The notes: generated by a model not told the origin, from the letters alone. A stretch of 21,955 nucleotides of DNA from an uncultured Eubacteriales bacterium (GCA_900551145.1 URUQ01000007.1:1-21955), one strand, 5' to 3'. Numbered from the stretch's first letter, positions 1-8,043 are shown. Numbers and translations are program-made.

Positions 1-36
1 GCTGAAAAATATAAGACACACACGGACAAGTGTTAA

Positions 37-52
37 TATTAGGAGGCTAATA
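37..52 (+). promoter_or_regulatory. Ribosome binding site of rpsJ presented in a hairpin loop
   Basis: The bases just before the rpsJ start form a perfect 6-bp stem, TATTAG (37-42) with CTAATA (47-52). The GAGG core of the ribosome binding site is exactly the tetraloop (43-46). The stem ends one base before the ATG at 53. The pairing is seen directly; whether it matters for translation is inference, because the stem is A/T-rich and may only be weakly stable. Confidence 0.4.
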
Positions 53-361
53 ATGGCTGGACAAAAGATCAGAATTAAACTTAAGGCGTACGACCACAAC
101 CTTATCGACCTTTCTGCGGAAAAGATTGTTGAAACAGTCAAGAAGACGGGTACGAAGGTTTCCGGTCCTATCCCACTTCCTACGGAAAAGGAAATCATCA
201 CAATTTTGCGTGCTACTCACAAATACAAAGATAGCCGTGAACAATTTGAACTCAGAACACACAAGCGTTTGATTGATATCTACAATCCGACAAGCAAGAC
301 GGTGGATTCTTTGATGAAACTCGACCTTCCTGCGGGCGTTGATATTTCAATCAAACTCTAA
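53..361 (+). CDS. rpsJ: 30S ribosomal protein S10
   Basis: S10 sits in the head of the 30S subunit and in other bacteria also serves as NusE, the partner of NusB and NusG in transcription antitermination. The 102-residue product has the family's usual length and its typical start (KIRIKLKAYDH) and end (LPAGVDISIKL). The ATG follows an AGGAGG site. It is the first gene of the cluster in the window, and no promoter is visible in the 52 bases before it, so the operon promoter lies further left. Recognition is by whole-length similarity to remembered family members and by its place before rplC. Confidence 0.98.
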   Translation: MAGQKIRIKLKAYDHNLIDLSAEKIVETVKKTGTKVSGPIPLPTEKEIITILRATHKYKDSREQFELRTHKRLIDIYNPTSKTVDSLMKLDLPAGVDISIKL

Positions 362-389
362 GCGTAAATAAAAGGAGGATGAACTTTAC

Positions 390-1025
390 ATGGATAAAGC
401 AATCATCGGTAAGAAAATCGGCATGAGCCAAATCTTTACTGCGGAAGGCAAGGTCATTCCCGTAACAGTCGTGGAAGCAGGTCCCTGCCCGGTAGTGCAG
501 ATAAAGACGAAAGAGAACGATGGCTACGAAGCTGTACAAGTCGGCTTTGGAACTATCAAGGAAACAAGAGTAAACAAGCCTGTTGCCGGACACTTCAAAA
601 AAGCCGGCGTGACAGTCAAAAAGTACCTTCGTGAATTCCGTTTCGCAAACTGTGCAAGTTATGCACTTGGACAGGAACTGACCTGCGACATGTTCACCGA
701 AGGCGACAAAGTAGACGTCACCGGTACGAGCAAGGGTCACGGATATTCGGGCGTTATCCAAAGATGGAACTCTCACAGAATCGGACCTATGACACACGGT
801 ACCGGTCCTATCCACAGAAGCGTCGGCTCTATGGGTGCTTGCTCCTCTCCGTCGAGAGTGTTCAAGAACAAACATATGGCAGGACAATGGGGTCACGAAA
901 AGGTGACTGTCCAAAACCTTACGGTCGCACGCGTCGATGCAGCAAGAAATCTTCTTCTCATCAAGGGTGCTATCCCCGGTCCGAAGGGCGGAGTGGTTAT
1001 CGTGAAGGAGTCCGTCAAGGGCTAA
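390..1025 (+). CDS. rplC: 50S ribosomal protein L3
   Basis: L3 is an early assembly protein of the 50S subunit whose long loop reaches the peptidyl transferase centre. The 211-residue product has the family signature GTSKGHGYSGVIQRW at about residues 112-126, followed by GPMTHGTGPIHR and the basic RVFKNKHMAG segment. The ATG lies 11 bases after an AAGGAGG site. An ATG at 379 is out of frame and is ignored. The gap to rpsJ is 28 bases and to rplD 13 bases, consistent with one transcript. Confidence 0.98.
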   Translation: MDKAIIGKKIGMSQIFTAEGKVIPVTVVEAGPCPVVQIKTKENDGYEAVQVGFGTIKETRVNKPVAGHFKKAGVTVKKYLREFRFANCASYALGQELTCDMFTEGDKVDVTGTSKGHGYSGVIQRWNSHRIGPMTHGTGPIHRSVGSMGACSSPSRVFKNKHMAGQWGHEKVTVQNLTVARVDAARNLLLIKGAIPGPKGGVVIVKESVKG

Positions 1026-1038
1026 GCGGAGGTAGAAT

Positions 1039-1659
1039 ATGAAACTGAATGTTGTTAATATGGCAGGCAAAAAGGCCGGCACTGTAGAAGTCAGCGATTC
1101 CATCTTTGCACGCGAGTACAACGAAGCACTTATCCATCAAGTAGTCGTAGCACAACTCGCAAACAAGCGCCAAGGAACGATGAGCGCGTTGACGAGAACG
1201 GAAGTTCGCGGCGGTGGCTGCAAACCTTATCGTCAAAAAGGCACCGGTCGTGCACGTCAAGGCTCAATCGTTGCTCCTCAGTACGTAGGCGGCGGCGTCG
1301 TGTTTGCAAAGAAGCCGAGAGATTTCTCTCAAAAAATCAACAAAACTATGAAGACGGCTGCGTTCTATTCCGCACTGTCCGAAAAAATCCGTCAAAACGA
1401 AGTCGTGGTTCTCGACAAATTCGCACTTGCGGAAGTTAAGACCAAACTTGTGGCGAGCGCAGTAAAAGCACTCTCTCTCAACGGCAAAGTTATGTTCGTT
1501 CTCGACGAGTACAACAAAGACGCGCTCGTGGCAAGCAAGAACATCCCGACCGTAGACGTTTGCGAAGCAAGAACGCTCAACGTTTACGACGTAGTTGCGA
1601 CGAAGAACATCGTCATCACGGTTGACGCATTGAAAAAACTTGAGGAGGCAGCACAATGA
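1039..1659 (+). CDS. rplD: 50S ribosomal protein L4
   Basis: L4 binds domain I of 23S rRNA and its extended loop lines the peptide exit tunnel. In E. coli it represses its own operon, but no comparable leader is visible here. The 206-residue product has the basic tunnel loop GGGCKPYRQKGTGRARQG near residues 55-75, followed by the AKKPRDFSQKINK segment. GGAGG lies 6 bases before the ATG. The last four bases (ATGA, 1656-1659) overlap the start of rplW, so the two are likely translationally coupled. Confidence 0.98.
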   Translation: MKLNVVNMAGKKAGTVEVSDSIFAREYNEALIHQVVVAQLANKRQGTMSALTRTEVRGGGCKPYRQKGTGRARQGSIVAPQYVGGGVVFAKKPRDFSQKINKTMKTAAFYSALSEKIRQNEVVVLDKFALAEVKTKLVASAVKALSLNGKVMFVLDEYNKDALVASKNIPTVDVCEARTLNVYDVVATKNIVITVDALKKLEEAAQ

Positions 1660-1946
1660 CAGTATACGACATCATTATCGAGCCTATCCTTTCCGAAAAG
1701 AGTTACGACGGTATCGCAGTGAAGAAATACACGTTCAAAGTTGCAAAAAACGCAACCAAGACGCAAGTTAAAGCCGCGGTCGAACAAATCTTCGGCGTAA
1801 AGGTTGACAAAGTCAACACGTCCAACTACGACGGCAAAGTCAAGAGAATGGGAAGAAACGAGGGCAGACGCTCTGCTTTCAAGAAAGCAATCGTGACTTT
1901 GACCGCCGACAGCAAATCGATCGAATTCTTCGAGAGTTTGGCATAA
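1656..1946 (+). CDS. rplW: 50S ribosomal protein L23
   Basis: L23 lies at the exit of the peptide tunnel and is the docking site for trigger factor and the signal recognition particle. The 96-residue product has the family length, with the opening DIIIEPILSEKSYD and the NTSNYDGKVKRMGRNEGRR loop. Its ATG overlaps the rplD stop by four bases and its GAGGAGG site lies inside the rplD coding sequence, so translation depends on the upstream gene being read. Confidence 0.98.
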   Translation: MTVYDIIIEPILSEKSYDGIAVKKYTFKVAKNATKTQVKAAVEQIFGVKVDKVNTSNYDGKVKRMGRNEGRRSAFKKAIVTLTADSKSIEFFESLA

Positions 1947-1966
1947 TGCAAAGGAGAGTATAGAAT

Positions 1967-2794
1967 ATGGCTATTAAGAAATATAAACCAACGTCTCCTG
2001 CACGTCGTTTTATGACGGTGTCTGCTTATGAAGAGATTACAAGCACGACTCCCGAGCGTTCGCTTCTCGTATCGCTCAACAAGAGTGGCGGTAGAAACTC
2101 AATGGGCAGAATTACCGTTCGTCATATCGGCGGAGGTAACAGAAACAAATATCGTATCATCGACTACAAGCGTAACAAAGACGGTATCCCCGCAAAAGTC
2201 GCTACTATCGAATACGACCCCAACCGCTCTGCAAACATTGCACTTCTTCACTATGCAGACGGCGAAAAGAAATATATCCTCGCACCTTTGGGACTCAACG
2301 TCGGTGACGTTCTCGAAAGCGGTGAACACGCAGACATCAAAGTCGGCAACGCACTTCCTCTTTCGGCAATTCCCGTCGGTACGATGATTCACAACATCGA
2401 GTTGCAACCCGGCAACGGCGGTATCATCGCAAGAGCTGCCGGTAACGCCGCGCAACTTATGGCAAAAGAAGGCAAATATGCAATCGTGCGTATGCCCAGC
2501 GGTGAAATGAGATACATCCTCATTAATTGCAGAGCGACAATCGGTCAAGTAGGCAACCTCGACCACGAAATCGTGCGCGTAGGTAAAGCAGGTAAGACTC
2601 GCCATATGGGCGTGCGTCCGACCGTCCGTGGTGTTGTTATGAACCCGAACGATCACCCGCACGGCGGTGGTGAAGGTAAGTCTCCTGTCGGTATGCCGTC
2701 ACCTGTCACACCTTGGGGCAAACCTGCTCTTGGTTACAAGACAAGAAAGAAGAAGAATGCGTCTAATAAGTTTATTATTAAGCGTGTGAACTAA
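1967..2794 (+). CDS. rplB: 50S ribosomal protein L2
   Basis: L2 is a primary 23S rRNA-binding protein needed for subunit joining and peptidyl transferase activity. The 275-residue product has the family length, the N-terminal IKKYKPTSPARR motif, and the hallmark NDHPHGGGEG at residues 228-237 followed by GYKTRKKKN. His230 corresponds to the conserved histidine near the peptidyl transferase centre known from E. coli. An AAGGAGA site precedes the ATG. Confidence 0.98.
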   Translation: MAIKKYKPTSPARRFMTVSAYEEITSTTPERSLLVSLNKSGGRNSMGRITVRHIGGGNRNKYRIIDYKRNKDGIPAKVATIEYDPNRSANIALLHYADGEKKYILAPLGLNVGDVLESGEHADIKVGNALPLSAIPVGTMIHNIELQPGNGGIIARAAGNAAQLMAKEGKYAIVRMPSGEMRYILINCRATIGQVGNLDHEIVRVGKAGKTRHMGVRPTVRGVVMNPNDHPHGGGEGKSPVGMPSPVTPWGKPALGYKTRKKKNASNKFIIKRVN

Positions 2795-2806
2795 TCGGAG
2801 GACAAA

Positions 2807-3079
2807 ATGAGTAGAAGTGTTAAAAAAGGCCCGTATGTAGAAGAGCGCCTTATGAACAGAATCAATGCGATGAACGCATCCGGTGAACGCCAATCTGTTA
2901 AAACCTGGTCAAGAAGTTCCACGATTTTCCCCGAAATGGTAGGTCACACGATAGCAGTTCACAACGGTAAGCAACACGTCCCCGTATATATCACGGAAGA
3001 TATGGTCGGTTGCAAACTCGGCGAGTTTGCCCCCACGCGTACTTTTAGAGGTCACGCGGGCGCAAAGACCACGAAGTAA
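2807..3079 (+). CDS. rpsS: 30S ribosomal protein S19
   Basis: S19 pairs with S13 in the head of the 30S subunit and contacts the A-site finger of 23S rRNA. The 90-residue product starts with the typical SRSVKKGPYVEERLM and contains the WSRSSTIFPEMVG and EFAPTRTFRGHAG blocks. A CGGAGG site precedes the ATG, and only 12 bases separate it from rplB and from rplV. Confidence 0.98.
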   Translation: MSRSVKKGPYVEERLMNRINAMNASGERQSVKTWSRSSTIFPEMVGHTIAVHNGKQHVPVYITEDMVGCKLGEFAPTRTFRGHAGAKTTK

Positions 3080-3091
3080 TAGGAGGAAGAT

Positions 3092-3481
3092 ATGGCTACA
3101 AGAAGTAAACAAAAAGCCTTGGACCGTCAAGCAAAAGCGGATACAAGACCTTGCGCAACGGCTAAATTCGTCAGAATCTCTCCCTTCAAGGTTCGCATCG
3201 TGCTCGACATCATCAGAGGCAAATCGGTAACAGAAGCAATCGCAATCTTGGAAAATACTCCCAAGGCAGCAAGCGAACCGCTCATCAAGTTGGTTAACAG
3301 CGCGGCTGCAAACGGCGAAAACAATCAAAACCTTGCAAGAAACGATATGTACATTGCAGAATGCTATGCAAACGAAGGTCCGACCCTCAAACGCATCCAA
3401 GCGGCATCCAAGGGCAGAGCATATCGCATCAACAAGAGAACGAGTCACATCACGGTCGTGCTTGACACCGTGAAAGCATAA
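3092..3481 (+). CDS. rplV: 50S ribosomal protein L22
   Basis: L22 spans the 50S subunit, and its long beta-hairpin forms part of the tunnel constriction where macrolide resistance mutations occur in other bacteria. The 129-residue product is slightly longer than the usual 110-115 because of a 20-residue basic N-terminus before AKFVRISPFKVR. The hairpin tip region ASKGRAYRINKRTSHI near residues 107-122 is intact. An AGGAGGA site precedes the ATG. Confidence 0.97.
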   Translation: MATRSKQKALDRQAKADTRPCATAKFVRISPFKVRIVLDIIRGKSVTEAIAILENTPKAASEPLIKLVNSAAANGENNQNLARNDMYIAECYANEGPTLKRIQAASKGRAYRINKRTSHITVVLDTVKA

Positions 3482-3493
3482 GGAGGCATACAC

Positions 3494-4156
3494 ATGGGAC
3501 AAAAAGTTGATCCAAATGGTCTTCGTACCGGCGTCATCAAAGCTTGGAACGCCAAGTGGTATGCCGACAAGGCTCACTTTGCAGACAACATTGTAGAAGA
3601 CAATAAAGTCCGCAAGTTCATCAAGAAAAAATATTACGATACCGCTATTTCGAAAATCGTTATCGAAAGAGCAGCAGACAAACTCGTCGTCGCAATCTAC
3701 ACCGCACGTCCGGCAGTGCTCATCGGCAAAGCAGGCGCAGGCGTTGAAGAAATCAAGAAAGAAGTTGAAAAACTCATTTCCGGCGACAAGAAAGTCAGCA
3801 TCAACATCATGGAAGTCAAACATCCGGACGCAGACGCACAACTCGTTGCGGAAGGCATTGCAAAACAACTCGAAGGACGTGCTTCCTTCCGTCGTGCTAT
3901 GAAGCAAGCAATGTCCAAGGCAATGAAAGCAGGCGCAAAGGGTGTCAAGACTATGGTCAGCGGAAGACTTGACGGTGCTGAAATCGCAAGAAGCGAACAA
4001 TACAGAGACGGTTCCATCCCTCTTCAAACGCTTCGTGCGGACATCGATTACGGCGTAGCGACCGCAAACACCACTTTTGGTGCTATCGGCGTCAAATGCT
4101 GGATCTACAAGGGTGAAGTCCTTGGTAAAAATCCAATTGAAGGAGGAAATCAATAA
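3494..4156 (+). CDS. rpsC: 30S ribosomal protein S3
   Basis: S3 forms part of the mRNA entry channel on the 30S head, with helicase activity shared with S4 and S5. The 220-residue product starts GQKVDPNGLRTGVI and has a type II KH domain with the loop VLIGKAGAGVEEI around residues 75-87. The C-terminal domain contains SGRLDGAEIARSE. AGGAGG precedes the ATG. The stop codon shares one base with the rplP start (TAATG at 4154-4158). Confidence 0.98.
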   Translation: MGQKVDPNGLRTGVIKAWNAKWYADKAHFADNIVEDNKVRKFIKKKYYDTAISKIVIERAADKLVVAIYTARPAVLIGKAGAGVEEIKKEVEKLISGDKKVSINIMEVKHPDADAQLVAEGIAKQLEGRASFRRAMKQAMSKAMKAGAKGVKTMVSGRLDGAEIARSEQYRDGSIPLQTLRADIDYGVATANTTFGAIGVKCWIYKGEVLGKNPIEGGNQ

Positions 4157-4593
4157 TGTTAATGCCTAAACGCGTCAAAAGACGTCGCCAAATGCGTGGC
4201 AGAATGAAAGGCAAAGCGAACAAGGGTAACATCGTCGCATACGGCGAATACGGTCTTGTTTCGACAGAGCCGGGCTGGATTACCTCCAACCAAATCGAAG
4301 CAGCCCGTGTCGCTATGACGAGATACATCCGTCGTGGCGGACAAGTATGGGTGGATATATTCCCTCACAAACCGGTTACGAAGAAACCTGCCGAAACTCG
4401 TATGGGTTCTGGTAAAGGTTCTCCCGAATACTGGGTAGCAGTCGTCAAGCCGGGCCGTGTGATGTTTGAAATCGCAGGTATCGACGAAGCAGTAGCAAAA
4501 GAGGCACTCCGTCTTGCAGCTAACAAACTTCCCGTCAAGTGCAAGTTTGTAAAAGCCGAGGACGTAAACGGTGTCGAAGGCGGTGAACAATGA
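4156..4593 (+). CDS. rplP: 50S ribosomal protein L16
   Basis: L16 organises the A site of the 50S subunit and contacts the elbow of aminoacyl-tRNA. The 145-residue product begins MLMPKRVKRRRQMRGRMKG and contains the GYRRGGQ-like arginine cluster MTRYIRRGGQVW and the RMGSGKGSPEYWVAVVKPG core near residues 82-100. AAGGAGG lies inside the end of rpsC. The start overlaps rpsC by one base and the stop overlaps rpmC by four, so the three are likely co-translated. Confidence 0.98.
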   Translation: MLMPKRVKRRRQMRGRMKGKANKGNIVAYGEYGLVSTEPGWITSNQIEAARVAMTRYIRRGGQVWVDIFPHKPVTKKPAETRMGSGKGSPEYWVAVVKPGRVMFEIAGIDEAVAKEALRLAANKLPVKCKFVKAEDVNGVEGGEQ

Positions 4594-4805
4594 AATCGAA
4601 ACAAGTTTTGGAAATGACAGATAAAGAGTTGCAAACCAAACTCAACGAATTGAAGTCGGAATTGTTTTTCCTCCGCTTCAAGAATGCCACCAATCAATTG
4701 ACGAACCCTATGGTGTTGGTTGAGACCAGACGTGACATCGCCCGTATCAAGACTGTCATCCGTCAAAGAGAAATTGCTCGCGCAAAAGACGAAGCAAAGG
4801 GCTAA
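4590..4805 (+). CDS. rpmC: 50S ribosomal protein L29
   Basis: L29 is a small helical hairpin protein at the peptide tunnel exit, next to L23. The 71-residue product has the expected two-helix pattern, with FLRFKNATNQL in the first helix and the conserved RRDIARIKTVIRQRE in the second. Its ATG overlaps the rplP stop (ATGA). The ribosome binding site is only a modest GGCGGTG-type stretch in the end of rplP, consistent with coupling. Confidence 0.96.
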   Translation: MKSKQVLEMTDKELQTKLNELKSELFFLRFKNATNQLTNPMVLVETRRDIARIKTVIRQREIARAKDEAKG

Positions 4806-4817
4806 TCGGAGGAGTAT

Positions 4818-5072
4818 ATGGAAAGAAATCTCAGAAAAGAAAGAGTCGGTATCGTTGTCAGCGACAAAATGGACAAGACCATCGTCGTCGCAGTCAGCGA
4901 ACGTGTAAAACATCCGCTCTACAAGAAGATAGTAAACCGCACCAAGAAGTTCAAAGCGCATGACGAAAACAACGCATGCGGTATCGGCGACAAGGTGCTT
5001 ATCGCAGAAACTCGTCCTCTTTCAAAGGACAAGTGCTGGAGACTCGTCGAGATAGTCGAGAAAGCGAAGTAA
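4818..5072 (+). CDS. rpsQ: 30S ribosomal protein S17
   Basis: S17 is an OB-fold primary assembly protein that binds the 5' domain of 16S rRNA. The 84-residue product shows ERNLRKERVGIVVSDKMDKT at the start, HPLYKKIVNRTKKFKAHDE in the middle, and GDKVLIAETRPLSKDKCWRL towards the end, all standard for the family. CGGAGGA precedes the ATG, 12 bases after rpmC. Confidence 0.98.
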   Translation: MERNLRKERVGIVVSDKMDKTIVVAVSERVKHPLYKKIVNRTKKFKAHDENNACGIGDKVLIAETRPLSKDKCWRLVEIVEKAK

Positions 5073-5085
5073 TAGGAGGGACGCT

Positions 5086-5454
5086 ATGATTCAACCATTG
5101 AGTTGGCTTAAAGTCGCTGACAACAGCGGTGCCAAAGAAATTATGTGTATCAGAGTCTTGGGCGGTTCTTTCAGAAGAAGCGGCAACATCGGTGACGTTA
5201 TCGTTGCTTCCGTAAAATCGGCAATCCCGGGCGGCAAAGTCAAGAAAGGCGACGTCGTAAAGGCAGTCATCGTTCGTACGACTTTCGGTCTTCAACGCGA
5301 AGACGGCAGCTACATCAAGTTTGACGATAACGCAGCTGTCATCATCGACAATCAAAAACAACCACAAGGCACTCGTATTTTTGGGCCTATCGCAAGAGAA
5401 CTTCGTGATAAGGATTACACCAAGATCATTTCTCTCGCACCCGAAGTGCTGTAA
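5086..5454 (+). CDS. rplN: 50S ribosomal protein L14
   Basis: L14 is at the intersubunit face, forms a bridge with 16S rRNA, and is the site where the silencing factor RsfS binds in many bacteria. The 122-residue product is the normal length, with MIQPLSWLKVADNSGAKEI at the start, GDVVKAVIVRT near residue 64, and FGPIARELRDKDYTKIISLAPEVL at the end (the last 24 residues). AGGAGG precedes the ATG. Confidence 0.98.
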   Translation: MIQPLSWLKVADNSGAKEIMCIRVLGGSFRRSGNIGDVIVASVKSAIPGGKVKKGDVVKAVIVRTTFGLQREDGSYIKFDDNAAVIIDNQKQPQGTRIFGPIARELRDKDYTKIISLAPEVL

Positions 5455-5469
5455 GGAGGTAAGACTATT

Positions 5470-5877
5470 ATGGCAAAATTGAGTGTTAAGAAAGGCGACA
5501 ACGTTATGGTTATCACCGGTAAAGACTCCGGCAAAGTGGGCAAAGTTCTCAAAGTCGTGCCCGAAACCGGCAGAATTTACGTTGAAGGCGTAAACATCGT
5601 CGCAAAGAGCAAAAAGCCGAGAAACGCACAAGACAAGGGCGGTATCATCAAGCAAGAAGGCACAATCGATGCATCCAACGTTATGCACGTTTGCGCAAGC
5701 TGCGGTGACGTCGTCAGAGTCAAACACGAACTTAAAGAGGTAGACGGCAAGGTAAAATCCTTCCGCGTATGCCCCAAGTGCGGTGCGTCCCTTGACGAGA
5801 AGAAGCCGTCTGCAAAGAAGGCTGCAAAAAAGGCTGCAAAGAAAAAAGCAGAAAAGTCCACTGAAAACAAGGACTAA
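5470..5877 (+). CDS. rplX: 50S ribosomal protein L24 with extended basic tail
   Basis: L24 is an assembly initiator that sits at the tunnel exit. Residues 1-60 form the KOW domain (KKGDNVMVITGKDSGKVGKV), and VEGVNIVAKSKKP follows. A CxxC pair at C75/C78 and another at C101/C104 make a likely zinc-binding form. The product is 135 residues, against about 100-110 usually. The excess is a lysine/alanine-rich tail from about residue 111 (three repeats of the KKAAK type) ending in TENKD. AAGGAGG precedes the ATG. The tail is low-complexity and probably disordered. Confidence 0.96.
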   Translation: MAKLSVKKGDNVMVITGKDSGKVGKVLKVVPETGRIYVEGVNIVAKSKKPRNAQDKGGIIKQEGTIDASNVMHVCASCGDVVRVKHELKEVDGKVKSFRVCPKCGASLDEKKPSAKKAAKKAAKKKAEKSTENKD

Positions 5878-5895
5878 TACATCGGAGGTAATATC

Positions 5896-6504
5896 GTGGC
5901 AGACAAGAAAAATCAGGTTGCTAAAGTAACTGCAACCGATACGACAAATGCTGGTAATGCTGACAGATATCGCATGAGAAAACAGTACACGGAAGAAGTT
6001 GTACCGGCTCTCATCAAACGCTTTGGCTACAAGAATATTAACGAAGTTCCTCGTCTTGAGAAAATCGTGCTTAATATGGGCTTGGGCGACTGCAAAGACA
6101 ACAGCAAATCACTGCAACAAGCAGTCGAAGAGCTCAAAATGATTGCAGGTCAAAAACCGGTTATCACGCAAGCAAAGAAATCCGTTGCAAACTTCAAGGT
6201 GAGAGAAGGCATGAACGTCGGTGCAAAAGTTACCCTTCGCGGAAACAGAATGTACGACTTCCTTGACAAATTCATCTCCATCGCACTTCCGAGAGTGCGC
6301 GACTTCAGAGGCATTTCTTCCAAGTCTTTTGACGGCAGAGGAAACTATGCAGTCGGCGTAAAAGAGCAACTTATCTTCCCCGAAATCGAGTTCGACAAAG
6401 TCGAGAAAGTTCGTGGATTCGATATTTGCATCGTAACAACGGCAAAAACCGATGAGGAAGCACGCGAATTGCTTAAACTCATGGGTATGCCTTTTGCAAA
6501 GTAA
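5896..6504 (+). CDS. rplE: 50S ribosomal protein L5 with N-terminal extension, GTG start
   Basis: L5 belongs to the central protuberance and binds 5S rRNA and P-site tRNA. The 202-residue product has the family core from about residue 30 (EEVVPALIKRFGYKNINEVP), then VLNMGLGD and the C-terminal GFDICIVTTAKTDEEA. Family members are normally about 180 residues. Met27 (base 5974) would give the usual length but has no ribosome binding site, whereas the GTG at 5896 has GGAGGT 7 bases upstream. The GTG start, and so a polar extra N-terminus of about 25 residues, is preferred. Confidence 0.95.
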   Translation: MADKKNQVAKVTATDTTNAGNADRYRMRKQYTEEVVPALIKRFGYKNINEVPRLEKIVLNMGLGDCKDNSKSLQQAVEELKMIAGQKPVITQAKKSVANFKVREGMNVGAKVTLRGNRMYDFLDKFISIALPRVRDFRGISSKSFDGRGNYAVGVKEQLIFPEIEFDKVEKVRGFDICIVTTAKTDEEARELLKLMGMPFAK

Positions 6505-6514
6505 GGAGTGAACT

Positions 6515-6700
6515 ATGGCCAAAACATCAATGAAAATTAAGCAACAAAGACCACAAAAGTTCTCGACGCGTGAATATACACGTTGCCGTATTTGCGGAAG
6601 ACCACACGCCGTTCTTAAAAAGTACGGTATTTGCAGAGTTTGCTTCAGAAACCTCGCTTACAAGGGCGAGATCCCCGGAGTAAAGAAGGCAAGTTGGTAA
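6515..6700 (+). CDS. rpsN: 30S ribosomal protein S14, zinc (short) form
   Basis: S14 is in the 30S head near the decoding region. This is the short type: 61 residues with zinc ligands C24, C27, C40 and C43 (CRICGRPH and CRVCFRNLAYKGEIPGVKKA). Firmicutes commonly carry this form in the spc operon, sometimes with a second zinc-free copy elsewhere that cannot be assessed here. AAGGAG precedes the ATG. Confidence 0.98.
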   Translation: MAKTSMKIKQQRPQKFSTREYTRCRICGRPHAVLKKYGICRVCFRNLAYKGEIPGVKKASW

Positions 6701-6715
6701 GAGGAGGCACAAAAA

Positions 6716-7111
6716 ATGACTGATCCAATTGCAGATATGCTTACAAGAATTAGAAATGCCTTGACCGCAAAGCACGAAACAGTTGAAGTTCCGGCGAGCA
6801 AAATCAAGGTCGCAATCGCAGACATACTCGTAAAAGAAGGCTATATCAAAGGCTACGAAATCGTTGACGGCGCAGTCCAAAACAACATCGTAATCACTTT
6901 GAAATACGCACCCGTCAAAGGTCAAAAGGTCGTTACGGGACTTAAAAGAGTATCCACACCCGGTCTCCGCGTTTATGCAGGTGTTGACAATCTCCCCAAG
7001 GTTTTGAACGGTATGGGTATCGCCATCCTTTCAACCTCCAAGGGTATTCTCACCGACAAAGAGGCTAAGGCACAACACATCGGCGGCGAAGTGTTGGCAT
7101 ACATCTGGTAA
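6716..7111 (+). CDS. rpsH: 30S ribosomal protein S8
   Basis: S8 binds helix 21 of 16S rRNA and is the translational repressor of the spc operon in E. coli. I did not find a mimic of its binding site here. The 131-residue product begins TDPIADMLTRIRNA and ends with the conserved STSKGILTDKEAKAQHIGGE and LAYIW. GAGGAGG precedes the ATG. Length and sequence are typical. Confidence 0.98.
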   Translation: MTDPIADMLTRIRNALTAKHETVEVPASKIKVAIADILVKEGYIKGYEIVDGAVQNNIVITLKYAPVKGQKVVTGLKRVSTPGLRVYAGVDNLPKVLNGMGIAILSTSKGILTDKEAKAQHIGGEVLAYIW

Positions 7112-7122
7112 GGAGGCGCGCT

Positions 7123-7662
7123 ATGTCAAGAATTGGTAGAGCACCTATCGTCATCCCCCAAGGTGTTACATTTGAAAACAACGACAACCTCGTTACCGTG
7201 AAAGGCCCGCTCGGCACGCTCACGCAAAAGGTTGACAAGTCCATCGACGTCAACGTTGACAACGGACACATCGTATGCACTCGTCACTCCGACGACAAAG
7301 ACCATCGTGCATTGCACGGTCTTTACCGCGCGCTTATCCACAATATGGTGGTCGGCGTTACGAAAGGTTTTGAAAAGAGCCTCATCGTAAGCGGTGTCGG
7401 TTACAAGGTTACTCTCGCGGGCAACAAACTCACGATGAACATCGGTTTTTCTCATCCCGTGGAATTTACCGCTCCGGACGGCATCACGTTTGCGCAACCG
7501 CAACCTCTTGAAATCGTTGTCAAAGGCATCGACCGTCAACTCGTCGGTCAAACTGCCGCAACCATCAAGGCAATCAAACCGGTAGAACCGTATCACGGAT
7601 ACGGCATCCACTACAAGGATGAAGTGGTCATCCACAAAGTCGGCAAGAGAGCCACGAAGTAA
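7123..7662 (+). CDS. rplF: 50S ribosomal protein L6
   Basis: L6 lies near the sarcin-ricin loop and the factor-binding centre of the 50S subunit. The 179-residue product has two related domains. The start SRIGRAPIVIPQGV is typical, GVGYKVTLAGNKLTMNIGFSHPVEF marks the domain junction, and the C-terminal EPYHGYGIHYKDEVV resembles the family's glycine-rich KPEPYKGKGIRY block. AGGAGG precedes the ATG. Confidence 0.98.
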   Translation: MSRIGRAPIVIPQGVTFENNDNLVTVKGPLGTLTQKVDKSIDVNVDNGHIVCTRHSDDKDHRALHGLYRALIHNMVVGVTKGFEKSLIVSGVGYKVTLAGNKLTMNIGFSHPVEFTAPDGITFAQPQPLEIVVKGIDRQLVGQTAATIKAIKPVEPYHGYGIHYKDEVVIHKVGKRATK

Positions 7663-7674
7663 TTGAGGTGAAGT

Positions 7675-8043
7675 ATGATAACAAAAAAAGATAAAAACGC
7701 AGATAGAATCATTCGTCACGCAAGAGTCAGAAAGAAAGTCAGCGGTACTGCCGCAAGACCTCGTCTTTGCGTGTACAGAAGCACAAACCATATCTATGCT
7801 CAAGTCATCGACGACGTGAAGGGCAACACCCTTTGCGCTGCCTCTACGGTCGAAAAAGACATCGCTGCGAAAGTTGCAGAACTTTCCAAGAGCGACGCTG
7901 CAAAGGTCGTAGGTGCGGCTATCGCCGAAAAGGCTCAAGCACTCGGCATCAAAGAAGTCGTCTTCGATAGAGGCGGTTATCTTTACACCGGTAGAGTTCA
8001 AGCACTCGCCGACGGCGCAAGAGAAGCCGGTCTTGAGTTTTAA
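7675..8043 (+). CDS. rplR: 50S ribosomal protein L18
   Basis: L18 carries 5S rRNA into the central protuberance with L5. The 122-residue product has the basic N-terminus, RHARVRKKVSGTAARPRLCV, then YRSTNHIYAQVIDD and the C-terminal VVFDRGGYLYTGRVQALADG. The ribosome binding site is the weaker GAGGTG, 6 bases before the ATG. Confidence 0.98.
   Translation: MITKKDKNADRIIRHARVRKKVSGTAARPRLCVYRSTNHIYAQVIDDVKGNTLCAASTVEKDIAAKVAELSKSDAAKVVGAAIAEKAQALGIKEVVFDRGGYLYTGRVQALADGAREAGLEF

Noticed and set aside
2909..4153. Long minus-strand open frame of 414 codons opposite rpsS-rplV-rpsC
   Set aside because: It lies wholly opposite three certain ribosomal protein genes and has no family resemblance; it is an antisense shadow caused by codon bias.
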